Source of the DNA: Scilla litardierei
Lineage: Eukaryota > Streptophyta > Magnoliopsida > Asparagales > Asparagaceae
Assembly: GCA_030789695.1 (NCBI GenBank)
Contig: CM061140.1
Coordinates: 168,664,319-168,728,318, forward strand
Direction: 5' to 3'
Length of the DNA stretch: 64,000 nucleotides
A model generated the notes under the pieces. The model was not told the origin of the DNA. It did no database searches and saw nothing but the letters and a program-made list of their open reading frames with translations. Below are positions 36,901 through 48,900 of this stretch, piece by piece (within the stretch, counting starts at the first letter, position 1; each line of letters starts with the position of its first letter). The position numbers were made by a program, and so were the translations under genes.

Positions 36901-39900
36901 AACATCGGAGGTGGAGCAGTACTTGGCTGAGCGGGACCGGGTTTTGGAGGAGCTGAAGCTACATCTGGCTAGAGCTCAGCAAATTATGAAGGCTAGGGCG
37001 GACCTACACCGCGTGGATGTACAGTTTGACGTAGGAGATATGGTATACCTGAAATGCATCCTTATAGACAAAAATCCTTGGCCCATAGGAGGAATGAGAA
37101 GCTATCCCCCAGATATTTTGGGCCTTTTAGGTAGAGGCCAAGGTGGGGCCTGTGGCCTACAGATTGAAATTACCCCCGGATCGATCATTCATCCAGTTTT
37201 CCATGTGTCCCAGCTCCGTTAGGCCATCAACGACCATACATCTTCTCCTACGCTACCAATGACATTGACAGAAGATATAAAGGTGATCTTACAACCTGAG
37301 GAGTTGAAGGCGATCCGCAGGGAGAGCGTAGGGGAGCAAGAAGTACTGGTGAGGTGGAAGGGCTTGCCGGAGCACAAGAGCATGTTTGAGTTGGAGATCG
37401 TCGTGCGTAGTAGTTTTCAGACTTCCACCTTGAGGACAAGGTGGCTCTTTTGGGGGGAATAATGATGGGCTCCTTACCTACGTGAGGCGGCACACCAAGT
37501 GGAGATCGGACCCCCTCTACTTGAATCGGGGGCGTTTTTGCAACTCTTGACCCTTTTGTTTTATTTTAATTGCTATAGGGGCATTTGGGTAATTTGTTAA
37601 TTAGCACAATTGTATTAGAGGGGAGTGTTGTGGCCGGCCCTAGCTATGCCATTGATTTGATTATAGTGTGGGATTTTTCCAAGGAGAGTGCAGACGTCCT
37701 CTATACCGGCGTCTTGGGAGGGTGGTTGCCCCTTATAATTGTAGCCAAATTATCTCTTCTATTTGGATTTTCATTAATAAATTTTCAGATTTGTTTCGGG
37801 ATCTATTAGTCTTGAACCAATTAGGTCAAGACATCGTATTGGACGAGAAGCCAACATGCATGTCTGATGTGGAGTAGAGAACTTTGAATTAGAATGCATG
37901 TGGTACCGTCCGACTGTATCTGTCGAAGGAGAAGAAATACCCATACATGGAGGAGACAAGTGCAAGCAAGTTCTGAAAGGAGCTTGACGACAAGTACATG
38001 AAGAAAAACATTCAGAACCGGCTACACTTAAAGAAGAAGCTTTTCGGTTTGAAGTTAGCTGATGGCGTTTCTATGGAGGAACATCTCGACTACTATAATA
38101 AGCTTCTTACCGACCTGAGGAACGTCGACGTGAAGGTTGACGATGAAAATAAAGCGATGATTCTCCTCAACTCTCTACCTATTGAATATGAGTACTTATT
38201 GTTGGTTCTTACATACGCTAAGGAATCGATCACATTTGAAGAGGTGTCCAACGCTTTGACGAGCAACGAGTTCGGAAAGAACGATGTGGACATCGGAAGT
38301 CGAGCTAGCGACGCTCTTACGGTGGTGAGAGGTCGTAGTGGTGAGAATGGTGGAGCGAGGAAGAGGTATTTCAGGTCCAAGTCTAGAGACAAGAGCAGAT
38401 GCCCTCAGCACAAGGATGCGAAGGACCAATGTGCTTCTGCGGAGAAAGAGGACATTGAGTCAGTGACTGTCCTAAGGCGAAGAAGAAGTACGATGCAACA
38501 ACCAACGTCGCGAAGGGCATTGAGGTTGGGGAATGCGTTCTGGTCGGTGCTTCGGAGGGCATGACGTCAGATGGTTGGGTGTTCGACTCTGAGTGCTCGT
38601 TCAATATGACGCCACATCGAGAGTACTTTACGTCCTTCCGTAAAGGGGATAAGATTACGGTCTTGCTGGGCGATGATCGACCTTGCAATACTGCAGGGAT
38701 CTTGACAGTGTGAATGAGGATGATCGACGGTGTTACACGAGACATCGATGAGGTACGCTTTGTTCCCGACCTAAAGTGTATCCACTATCGCTCGGATCAC
38801 TGAAGCCAAAGGCTGTCGAGTGACAATGGAGAATGGAGTTCTGATGGTGACCCAAGGAGTAATGATCGTGATGAAGGGGAAGCGACGAGGCCACCTCAAC
38901 TACTTGGATGGTGCGGTCGTAGTTGGCACATTGGCTCTGACCCATGAGGCCGATCGAGATGACTCATTGTTGTGGCACATGCGTCTCCGGCATGTGGACA
39001 AGAAAGCTTTGTTGATCGTGAAAGATCGTTTGAAGGGTGTCAAGACCGGGAAGATCGAGTTCAGTGAGCACCATGTATTTGAGAAACAGACACGTGTTTC
39101 TGTTGGAATGAGAATTGTAGTCACTAGGGTGGCAATTTTGTAGTTTGTGGTCCAAGGGGCAATTTTGTAGTTTGTGGTCCAAGGGGCAATTTGGTAATCA
39201 TGGGAGGTTAGGCCCTATAAATAGGAGGGAGGGGGCTCATTTGAGGGAAGGAAGAAAATGGAGAAGAAAGTAGAGAATAGAAGTAGGAATTAGGAGTAGT
39301 TTTTATTAGAGTAGATCTTGGGAGAGTGGCCCTATTTCGAATAGAGGCCCGTATTTTGTATTTCCCGTATTATCAATTAATTTCCCCCGTTTACCTCCCA
39401 AAGTTCTCATCAAGTGGTATCAGAGCTCAGATCCTCGCAATGGGGCAAGAGGGAATGATGCTAGCCATGTTGGCGGAGATGCAAGCCATGAGGGCTGAGG
39501 CAGCGAGAGACTCAGAAACTCTTCTGGCGAAGAGTTCGATTGCCTTTTAGAAGAGGAGGAAAGCCGATTAGAAAGAAGGTGCCGACGACCCAGATCTGGA
39601 GCCTGCGGCCACCATCAGCCCAGATCTGTCACCGACGAGGGAGGGCACGCAACCATCGGAGGCAGCGGCCTCCCCCGTGGCCACCAGAGCCCCGTCGACC
39701 CCCCTGGGGGCCTCGTCGCCCCCGACGAGGCCTCTGGGGACTTCGGCGACTCGTTTCGACCGCCCATCGACCTTGGCGAGGGTTTTCGAAGACCGCCGGC
39801 AACCCTACCGGCGACGACTTGAGCCACGACCCCCGCCATCAGCCTCGCCGCGGAGAGGTGAGCTCGGGGGACTCGTCCCCGCCTCCATCGGAGTTCGACG

Positions 39901-42900
39901 CCGTCGGGAAGAACCAGAATCGACGACGTCGTGATTTTTCGAGCCCCGCCGGCACCGGTGCCGGCGGCAGCGGGGACCGCCACCCCACCCCTCCGGGTCG
40001 CCTGGCCCGGGCGAACACAACGGCTCATCTCTCGCCGGCAACGGCCGGTGAGATCGTCGGAAATATCATCCGGCGCCAGTGAGCCGATCTCGGCTCGGGG
40101 TCGGCTCGATCCAGCTGACCCCAAGCCGAAGCCATCGGCTCGAGCCGAGCCTACGGCTCCAGTCGGCTCAGCCGAGCCGAAGGCTCGAGCCGGCTCTGCC
40201 AGCGGCTCGGCTCGAGCCGATGAACAATGCCTTTTTCCAAATTCCTGGGATTTTCTGGCGATTTTCAGCTGATTTTTTGTGCGGCTTCCGTTTTCCGACG
40301 TGTCCGGGTCCGTTTGGAGTCCAATTTCAGGACAGAAAGAGCCACATCGTAGCAGACTCAGCCACGGACCCTACCCCACTCATGTAGCATCGTTTTGGGG
40401 GAGATGTAGATCATGGATGGCCTTTGACCCAGGAGGAGGCGAGGAGACACGCTCCCACACTCGAAAGGACCCACTCGTGGACTTTATGCACCACCTTGAG
40501 GACAAAGTGGTTTTTCGGGGGCGGAGTAGTCTTAGGAATGAGAATTGTAGCCACTAGGGTGGCAATTTTGTAGTTTATGGCCCAAGTGGCAATTTGGTAA
40601 TCATGGGAGATTAGGCCCTATAAATAGGAGGGAGGGGGCTCATTTGAGGGAAGGAAGAAAATGGAGAAGAAAGTAGAGAATAGAAGTAGGAATTAGGAGT
40701 AGTTTTTATTAGAGTAGATCTTGGGAGAGTGGCCCTATTTCGAATAAAGGCCCGTATTTTGTATTTCCCGTATTATCAATCAATTTCCCCCGTTTACTGC
40801 CCAAAGTTCTCATCAGTTTGATATGAGATGGCCATCTACAGTACGAAGGGAGGGAGCGCTTGACTATGTACACATCGATGTAAGGGGGTGAGTAGGTCGG
40901 CCTCATTGGGAGGGAAACACAACTTTGTGTCGTTCATCAACGATTTCTCATGCATAGTGTGGGTGTTTTTATTGAAGTCAAAAGACCAACTTCTTAGCAC
41001 TTTTATCGAGTGGAAGAAGCTGGTTGAGACTCGGACAGGTTGGAAGGTCAGTCGTCTTCGAAGTGACAACGGTGGGGAGTATATGTCGGATCTCTTCGAG
41101 AAGTTCTGCTGATCGGAAGGGATTTAGAGACACTTCACCGTTAGTGGTACACTGCAACAGAATGTTGTAGCTGAGATGATGAATCAGATTTTGTTGGAGA
41201 ACGTTGCATCCATGTTGTCAACATCCGACATATCGAAGGAGTTCTAGGCAGAGGCCCTGGCATACACGACATACATGGGCAATCGGCTATCGTCTGCTGC
41301 ATTGGGAGGACGACCTTCATTGGAGGTCTGGTCGGAAAAGCCAGTTTCCGACCATGGATCACTACGAGTTTGGTGTTTCCGAGCTACTATGCCGTGAAGA
41401 AAGACAAACTCGTTGCTCGAGCCAAGAATGCCATCTTCTTAGGCATTAGCAATGGTGTCAAGGGATACCGACTGTGGTGTCTGACACAGAAGAAAGTGAT
41501 TGTGAGCAGAGATGTAACGTTTGATGAGTCGACGTTATTGAAAGAGCATGAACCAAAGGTGGAGACCGAACAGAGACAATTGAAGCAGGTCTATGACAAC
41601 GTGTTTGAGGTTCCAGATCGGCCGGTCACTGACTCAGATCGACCCATACCAGAGGCTGTAGAAGATGTACTGTAGATAGATACTGGTGAAGTTGGTGGTT
41701 CAAGCTAAGATGGTGGAGTTAGCTCAGCTCCACAGATGACTCAGCCGAAGGATTCCATAGCAGTGTCGAGACCAAAGCGTGAGATTCAATGACCTGCATG
41801 GTATACGAAGATGGTCTCGTTTGCTTTTCCCGCTGTAAGTATAAACATTCTCACTTCTTTCGTAGAGGTGGAGCATTTTGAAGACCCGGAGCGATGGAGG
41901 AAAGCAATGGATGAAGAGATGGAATCGCTGAGGAATAATGACATATGGGATTTCATGGAGCTTTCAAAGGACAAGAAGGCAATTGGGTGTAAGTGAGTCT
42001 AGACCAAGAAGGGCGGAGCCAAAGCGGGAGATGTTCGCGACAAAGCTCGCCTTATAGCGAAGGGTTACGCATAGAGGGAAGTCGTTGATTACAATGAGGT
42101 CTTTTCTCCGGTAGTGAAGCATTGCTCGATTCGAATTTTGTTGGCATTAGTCCACAGTTCGACTTTGAACTGGTGCAACTAGATGTCAAGACGATGTTCT
42201 TGCACGGAGAGCTCGAAGAGGAGATCTATATGGCTCAGTCCGATGGCTATGAGTGCGGTGACGTCTTGCATGTAGGCTGAAGAAGTCATTCTATGGGCTG
42301 AAGCAGTCGCCGAGACAATGGTATAAGCGTTTCGAACACTTTATTACAGATGATCAATGGTATGTTTGCAGCCCTTATGATCATTGCGTGTTCTATATGG
42401 AATTGGATGATGGGCCGTTCGTCTATTTCTTGCTTTATTTTGATGATATGCTTATTGCTTCACCGAATAAAGAGGAGATTCGGAGATTGAAGTCTTAGCT
42501 CAGTTGTGCATTCGAGATGAATGATCTAGGCGAAGCACTGATATTCATGCGATGGAGATCACGAGAGATCGAAGTGGATGTACAATTTATCTTTCATAGA
42601 GTCGCTATTTGAAGTCTGTGATACCGAGAATTGGTTATAAGAAGATGAAGCCCGTAGTTACTCCACTCGCACCTTACTTCAAGCTCTGTGCCGAGTATTG
42701 TCCGAAGAACGAAGTAGAGAAGAGGCTCATGGAGAGCATACCGTATTCCAATGCGGTATGAGCCTTGATGTACGTTATGGTATGTACCCGACTCGACCTA
42801 TCACATGCGGTTAGCATGGTGAGTAGGTACATGTACAATCCGGAAAAGGAGCACTGGCGAGCAGTACAATATATACTGAGGTACATCAATGTCACAGTCG

Positions 42901-45900
42901 ATGTTGGATTGACATACAGTCGAAGTGTTTATGGTTCACACATTGTTGGTTATGTCGATTCCGACTTTGCATGCGACTTGGATTGGAGGCGATCGATGAC
43001 ATGCTATGTTTTCACCCTGTCAGGTGCTCCTAATTGTTGTCGGAGTATTTTCAGTCTACGGTGTCTGTCTACTACGTAGGTAGAGTATATGTCATTGACT
43101 GAAGCGGTGAATGAGGCGATATGATTGATGGGCTTGATGGATGATCTGGGAGTCTACCAGAAGAAGTATGATGTCCATTATGATAGTTAAAGTGACGTGC
43201 ACTTGGTTAAGAATTAGGTCTTCCGTGCTTGCACCAAGCATATCGATGTGAGATTCCATTTTGTCCGTGACTATATGTGAGAAGAAGAAGAAGACGACAT
43301 CAACTTGCTGAAGATCGAAACAAAGGACAATCCGATGGATATGCTGATGAAGTTTGTATCTGGAGCCAAGTTCAAGCACTGTTTGGACTTGCTCCATGTG
43401 GTTCCGAGATGACGTTGGTGTCGACCCCAGCAGTGGGCAGTTGTGGCTCGGTGGAGCCAATTGGCCCCAGGAGAGGGCATTGGGCTCAGTGGAGCCAGTT
43501 GTTTCCCTTAGGGGCATTGTGTTTTTTCAGAGCAAAATGGCAGGAACACCAGATGATACTCGACCAAGGCGATGCTTGGACGCTCGTTCGTGTGACAGAG
43601 ACCTAAATCTTGCCAATGTGGAGATTTGTGGAAGTTGGCTCGATTTTGACGCTGACGAGTCATTGGTTATTTAGTCGAGCTATCTTGTGCCGAGATAGCT
43701 CGTCTGCACTCGGATCCGACCCATCTGACTCGGCACAAGTCAGATAGGTCGAATGCCAAGCTATATGACTTCAACCGCGTATTGAACTCTCGGTCGTGAG
43801 GGTCGGTGGCTCAGATGGATTGACAGCTCTACGGTTCGACCTACCAATGGGTCGAACAGCTTGGGTCAGCACTTCAGATCGCTTGGTCTTCAGGAGGAAG
43901 CTCGGTCGTGCGGAGCGGGGCCCACTTGGATGCGACGGAGGTCAGTAGGGTGCGACGCACGCCTACAAGGGTTCGGTGCATTAATTGCGTATAGTTGTGA
44001 TATGATAGGAATTCTGTTGAAGTCGAAATTCGTATTTTTTAGGGGCTCCTCCTCAGTGATGGCACCTATTGTACCCTAGGGGTATATATATGGAGTTTTA
44101 GAGGAGGGTTTTGTGTGGAACACATTGGAAAGTCATTGAGCTGCCATTTGTGAGAGCCAACTTCGAGAGATATTGTTGTGAGCATTTGGAGAGATTGATG
44201 TGTGTGTATTCATTCTTTCTTTTCGCAATAAAGCTCATTGGTATTCCCTTAACCGGCCGACAGCCTAAAGTTGTCATCTCTCTTAGCGCCTCTCGTTTGT
44301 TTGCGTTGCTTGTCATTGTCCTTGGTCATCGACGATCCTATGTATTCCGATGTGGTGTGCGTCGCCGCACAACAACCATCTCATCCAACATCTACTCGTT
44401 TCAATTATCTCATCCAAACCATTCTCTCTAGCAAAGTGGCAATCATGGGTCATTTCAATCACTTCATCCAAAATCTTCTCCCGAGCAAAGTGGCAATCAT
44501 GGGTCATTTCAATCACATCATCCAAAATCTTCTCCCGAGCAAAGTGGCAATAGGTTTTTATATGTTTCTTCTCATGAGATATTGGGTTGTTTGTAATACA
44601 GATATCAGTTTGACTGTCACACTTAAGAATCATAGGTTATGGATGTTGAAAATGAAGTTTTCCTGACAAATACATCTGCCATATTAACTTACATATGACA
44701 TTTTTCATGGCTATGTATTTAAAATTTGCATTTGATTAAGAGACTTCTGGTTGATTTTTTTTACTTTTCCAAGGCATCACGTTTCTTCTAACAAAGACAC
44801 AATAACTAAAGGTAGACTATCGGTCATTTGCACACCCACCACAATCTGCATCAGTGTATTCCATTTAATCCGAAGATTCTTATGATCTTTATGTAAGCAC
44901 CCTTATCACGAAGCACTCTTCAAATAACATAGTATGTAAACTATAACATCCTAATAAGTTGTACATGGATCATCAATAGACTAATTAACAACACAACCAA
45001 AAATATGTTTGATCGGGTCACTGTAAGGTAATTGAGCTTATCCCACCAATTTTTTAAACTTGCTTGGAGACTCCAACCGTTCACTTGCATTAGCTAACAA
45101 CTTAGTATTTGGCTCCATAGGAGTATTAATCAGTTGCAACCTAACATTCCTGTCTCAATCAACGAATTAAGTATATACTTTCTTTAATGGAAGAAAATAC
45201 CATCATAAAATTGACCAATCTCAATCCCCAAGGAATACTGCAGCTGGCCTAAATCTTTTGTTTAAAACTTTGATCGCAGAAAAGTCTATAACTGATGTAT
45301 ACATTTATTGTCATCTCTTGTAATGGCTCTATGATCCACATGCACAACTAGCAAAATATAATCAGTGGATATTTTTTGATAGAAAATAGAGTGATCCATA
45401 ATTCGTCGTTCATTCTAAGCTCCATAACAATCTTGCTAAATCTGTTAAACCCTGCTTGTGAAGATTGCTTGAGACCGTACATCATTTTTTGAGATGACAA
45501 ATCAATTCAAAATCCTCCTGTGTAATATACCCAGGAGGTTGCTCATGTATACCTCATCACCATAAAGAAATATGTTTTTGATATCAAGTTGAGGTAAACA
45601 CCAATGCAACATCATTGCCAATGATATTAGAAGTCAAACAGAAGTTGTCTACATGAGAAATTTTTTAAAATAATTTAGCACATAAATTTGATTATAACTT
45701 TTAGCAACAAGATGTACTTTCAGCTTCTTAAAGGTGCTTAACTGTGATAGTATAGACCCAATAACAAACACCATACTTGCTAGGAGGAAGAGGAACCAAT
45801 TTTTAGTATCTGAATGATACAACACAATCATATCATCTCTCATTGTAGCCTTCCATCTAGGGTGCCATAAAGCTTCATAGATAATCTTTGGTACATAGAT

Positions 45901-48900
45901 ATTATTATCAAGGGAAGCAACAAAGGAAGAATAACATCCAAACAAATTATCATAGGAAACAAAGTTTGAAATTGGATATGAAGTGCATGCTCGTTTACCT
46001 TTTTTCTTTACAATAGGCATGTTCAAGTCTGTTGATTCATCATAATTAGAAGGTGAAGTGTTAATAATTGACACAGAGTCTGAGTCTATATCATCAGAAA
46101 CAAGTTTCTTCTACTATAAACCTTAAAGTCATCCTTATAAAAATGAGAAATGGACTTTGGAGGAGTAGAAGATTGCGGCGGGTTTAAAGACTCCAAAGGT
46201 GTTCTAGTAGGTGAGAGACGGACATAAGCATGAAGCTTAAGTAACTCAGCAAGATTTTATACATTATACGGAGATGGGGTGGACTCAAAGAAAGAAACAT
46301 CTGCACTAGTAAAGAAACATTAGAGTGTAGTACTATAACATCTATATTCTTTTTATATATGCGTATATTCTAAGAAGATACATTTAAGTGCTTAATGTTT
46401 TAACCTATCTTGGGATCATGATCATGACCAAAACATGTGCAACCAAACTTTTTAGAAGGTAATTGAAAAATACTCTCACGAGGAAAAAGAAACGAAGGTA
46501 AAGATTTACCATGAATAAAAAATGATGGCATTCAATTTATCAAATAACATGTTATGAGAACTGCATCACTTTAAAAGATTTTAGAAACATTCATTTGAAA
46601 TAGCCTCTAGTGACTGCTTGAAATGTCTAATTTTCCTTTCCGCCATGCTTTTTTGTTGTAGAGTATGTAAATAGATGACTGATGAATAATACCACAAGTG
46701 GTCATAAAATCACAAAAAGATTGAGAAAATATTCTCTAGCATTATTACTTCAAAGAATTTTCACATGCACATTAAATTAAGCTTGAATTTTAAAATAAAA
46801 GGTAAAAAATTGAAAACAACTCAACAATTTTTCATTAGATAGATCTTTGTTAGTGAAGAATGATCGTTTACAAATGCGATAAAATACCTTAAATTTAATT
46901 TAGATGTAACATGACATGAACTCAAAATGTCATAATGAACTAAAAAGAAAGAAGTATAAACTCGTTTATTGACACTGTGAAAAGATATACGATGATGTCT
47001 TGCATACATACGCGATTCAAATCTTAAAATTTGCAAATGACCTAATCTGGGAACCAATTTTTTCAAATTGTTCAATGAGGGGTAACCTAAATGATAGTGA
47101 ATATGCAACAAAGAAGCTGATAGTAGACAAGCTATATGAGAATGCAAGTAGTAGAAATCTTAGGACTCATGGCCTTTGCTAATCGTCTTTTTTGATTTCA
47201 AATCTTAAATAACAATAGGAGTGGGAGAAAAAGGTATCTGAGCACTACATACTTTTAGTAAGTTTGTTGATAAACATATGATTAAGTGAAAAAAGGAACA
47301 AATAAAACTGATGATAAAGAAATAGATGGTGTTGGATGTATCACGCGTATAGCGCTAACTTAGGTAGAAGATCTATCAGTTGAAGTACAAAGGTAGCAAG
47401 GATGAATAGTGCATATGAAAGAAGAGATTAGATGTTCATGGCATAACATCAGTTACCATAGAGTCAATAATCCAATGATAAGAAGTAGATATGGATGATA
47501 AAGTTGCCGGTGATTCTACCGGTGCTAAAGACACAATATGAGTCTATGTTTTTTTGCAGACTAACATTATAAGAACTGAGGATACTCATATCTCGAGGAC
47601 ACTCATTTAGAAATTAAAATTTGAGATTGCTCCATTGGACATACTATATAACTAGTGTCATATTATGCAGAAGCAGTTGCAGGAACGTTAGTAACATGTG
47701 AATGTTGCTCAAACAAATCCTAACACTTTTCACGAGCATGATTGTCCTTTTTTGCAATGAATGTAACTTTGTGTTTTTCTTCTCAGAATCCCATGCTGAT
47801 TTCTCTATCACGAAATACATCATGTCTCCTCGTCTCAGAAATTCACAGTGGTTTCCTCGCACACAAAATCCACCATGAGCATATGTGAAATCATGATCAT
47901 TGCTCAACTGCTTTGTCTTCTAAAATTAAGTGCAAATTTGGCATCCCCATCAAACATTACTAGATTTAAATTCATGAATATCATGAGATACCGAAGAGAA
48001 GATTTGAGCAAATGATGAAAGCTCTTTGTCACCTAAGATATTAGAGCTTATTGAACCACAGCCATGCCTCAAACTATGAAGAGACCAAAGAGTAACCAAA
48101 TGCTCATGTTGCTTCTGCATCTCTTTGACATCAAATGTAATTGGCATGAAAATATTGAATTCTTATAAGCTCTGTTCAGATCGTCGAATAACTTGGTAAC
48201 AATTTTCTAATTCTTGCTTGTCCTGGAATAAATCTTTAGAAACATCATTCGAATGATTCAAATCTTTAGAATAAATAAGCTTCACATACTCTCAATTGTA
48301 TTTACAAGTATCAAGATGATGACACATATCAACAATACGAGGTTCCATGGGTATCCATATCAAGGAAACAATATGAGCTTTATCCTGCACTCACTTGACT
48401 ATCTTTGATGTAGTATCTGATGAACCATTAGACACTGGATGAGGTGCTTGAAGTTTCCGAATAAGACCAATGAGGGCCATCTCTCAAGCGGCACTATTTT
48501 TCTTGAGAGAGAAATAAACTTTAACGGCCTTAGATCACTGTGAGCAATTACTACTATTAAGCTTTATGGTAATAATTTGTAGAAACATCTTCAATCTATT
48601 GAACACACTCCTTGAATCTATACCAACATTAACGAAAAAATAACCAAGGGAAACCAACAACGATAACCCTCTAGCGTCTAATCACTGAACGAGTCTTACG
48701 GTAACCAATGACAACCAATGGAACAACTAACAATAACCACAACCATCGACAACCACCCGGTCAATCTATGAAACTTAATTTTTTTGCTCATTCTGTTTTA
48801 AAGTTCAAATAGGGGTGGTTGTGGAGGCGTGTTACTGTAGTGTTACAATAATACGGTGATGCGGATGGAATTTGTGGGCCAGGGCAGTATCGTAATTGGA

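Larger units (their letters stand above)
29274..37808 (+). mobile_element. Gypsy-C: chromovirus-like Ty3/gypsy element inserted in the Copia-B gag
   Basis: LTRs of 345-346 bp (29274-29618, 37463-37808) start TGAT(A/G)GGCTC and end GATCTAT(C/T)A. The target duplication is GCCTT/GTCTT (29269-29273, 37809-37813), one mismatch. Primer site TAGTATCAGAGC lies at 29622. Domains in order: gag N-terminus (29640 on), GC-rich linker (30100-30420), gag domain (30767-31260), zinc knuckle [14 protein letters not shown] (31462-31503), protease DSG (31708-31716), RT, RNase H, a 2.5-kb solo LTR insertion, integrase, and a chromodomain-like end. Without the insertion it is about 6.06 kb. Many stops and frameshifts. 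Confidence 0.88.
39101..40815 (+). mobile_element. Gypsy-E: 1.7-kb non-autonomous gypsy derivative in Copia-B
   Basis: LTRs lie at 39101-39412 and 40530-40815, with (A)GGAATGAGAATTGTAG near the start and TTCTCATCA at the end. Primer site TGGTATCAGAGC at 39415-39426. Duplication GTTTC/GTTTG (39096-39100, 40816-40820), one mismatch. Of the internal 1.1 kb, the first part codes for a gag N-terminus (ATG 39440, [14 protein letters not shown]), the middle is a GC-rich repeat (39590-40210), and the last 135 bp end with [11 protein letters not shown], a remnant of the pol end. There are no enzymes. LTRs differ at only about ten sites, so it is younger than its host. Confidence 0.85.
28297..44374 (+). 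mobile_element. Copia-B: Ty1/copia element inserted in Copia-A, itself interrupted twice
   Basis: LTRs at 28297-29066 and 43627-44374 both begin TGTGGAAGTTGGCTCG and end CACAACA. The target duplication ACCAT is exact (28292-28296, 44375-44379). A primer-site-like TGGTAACCAAGC follows the left LTR. The order gag, protease, integrase, RT, RNase H is that of copia, and the text ([47 protein letters not shown]) is Tnt1/Tork-like. Removing Gypsy-C and Gypsy-E leaves about 5.8 kb. Many stops; LTRs differ at roughly a tenth of sites by eye. Confidence 0.88.

Noticed and set aside
39540..40124. Long open frames on both strands (up to 180 codons)
   Set aside because: They come from the GC-rich repeat linker of Gypsy-E, where stops are rare in all frames.
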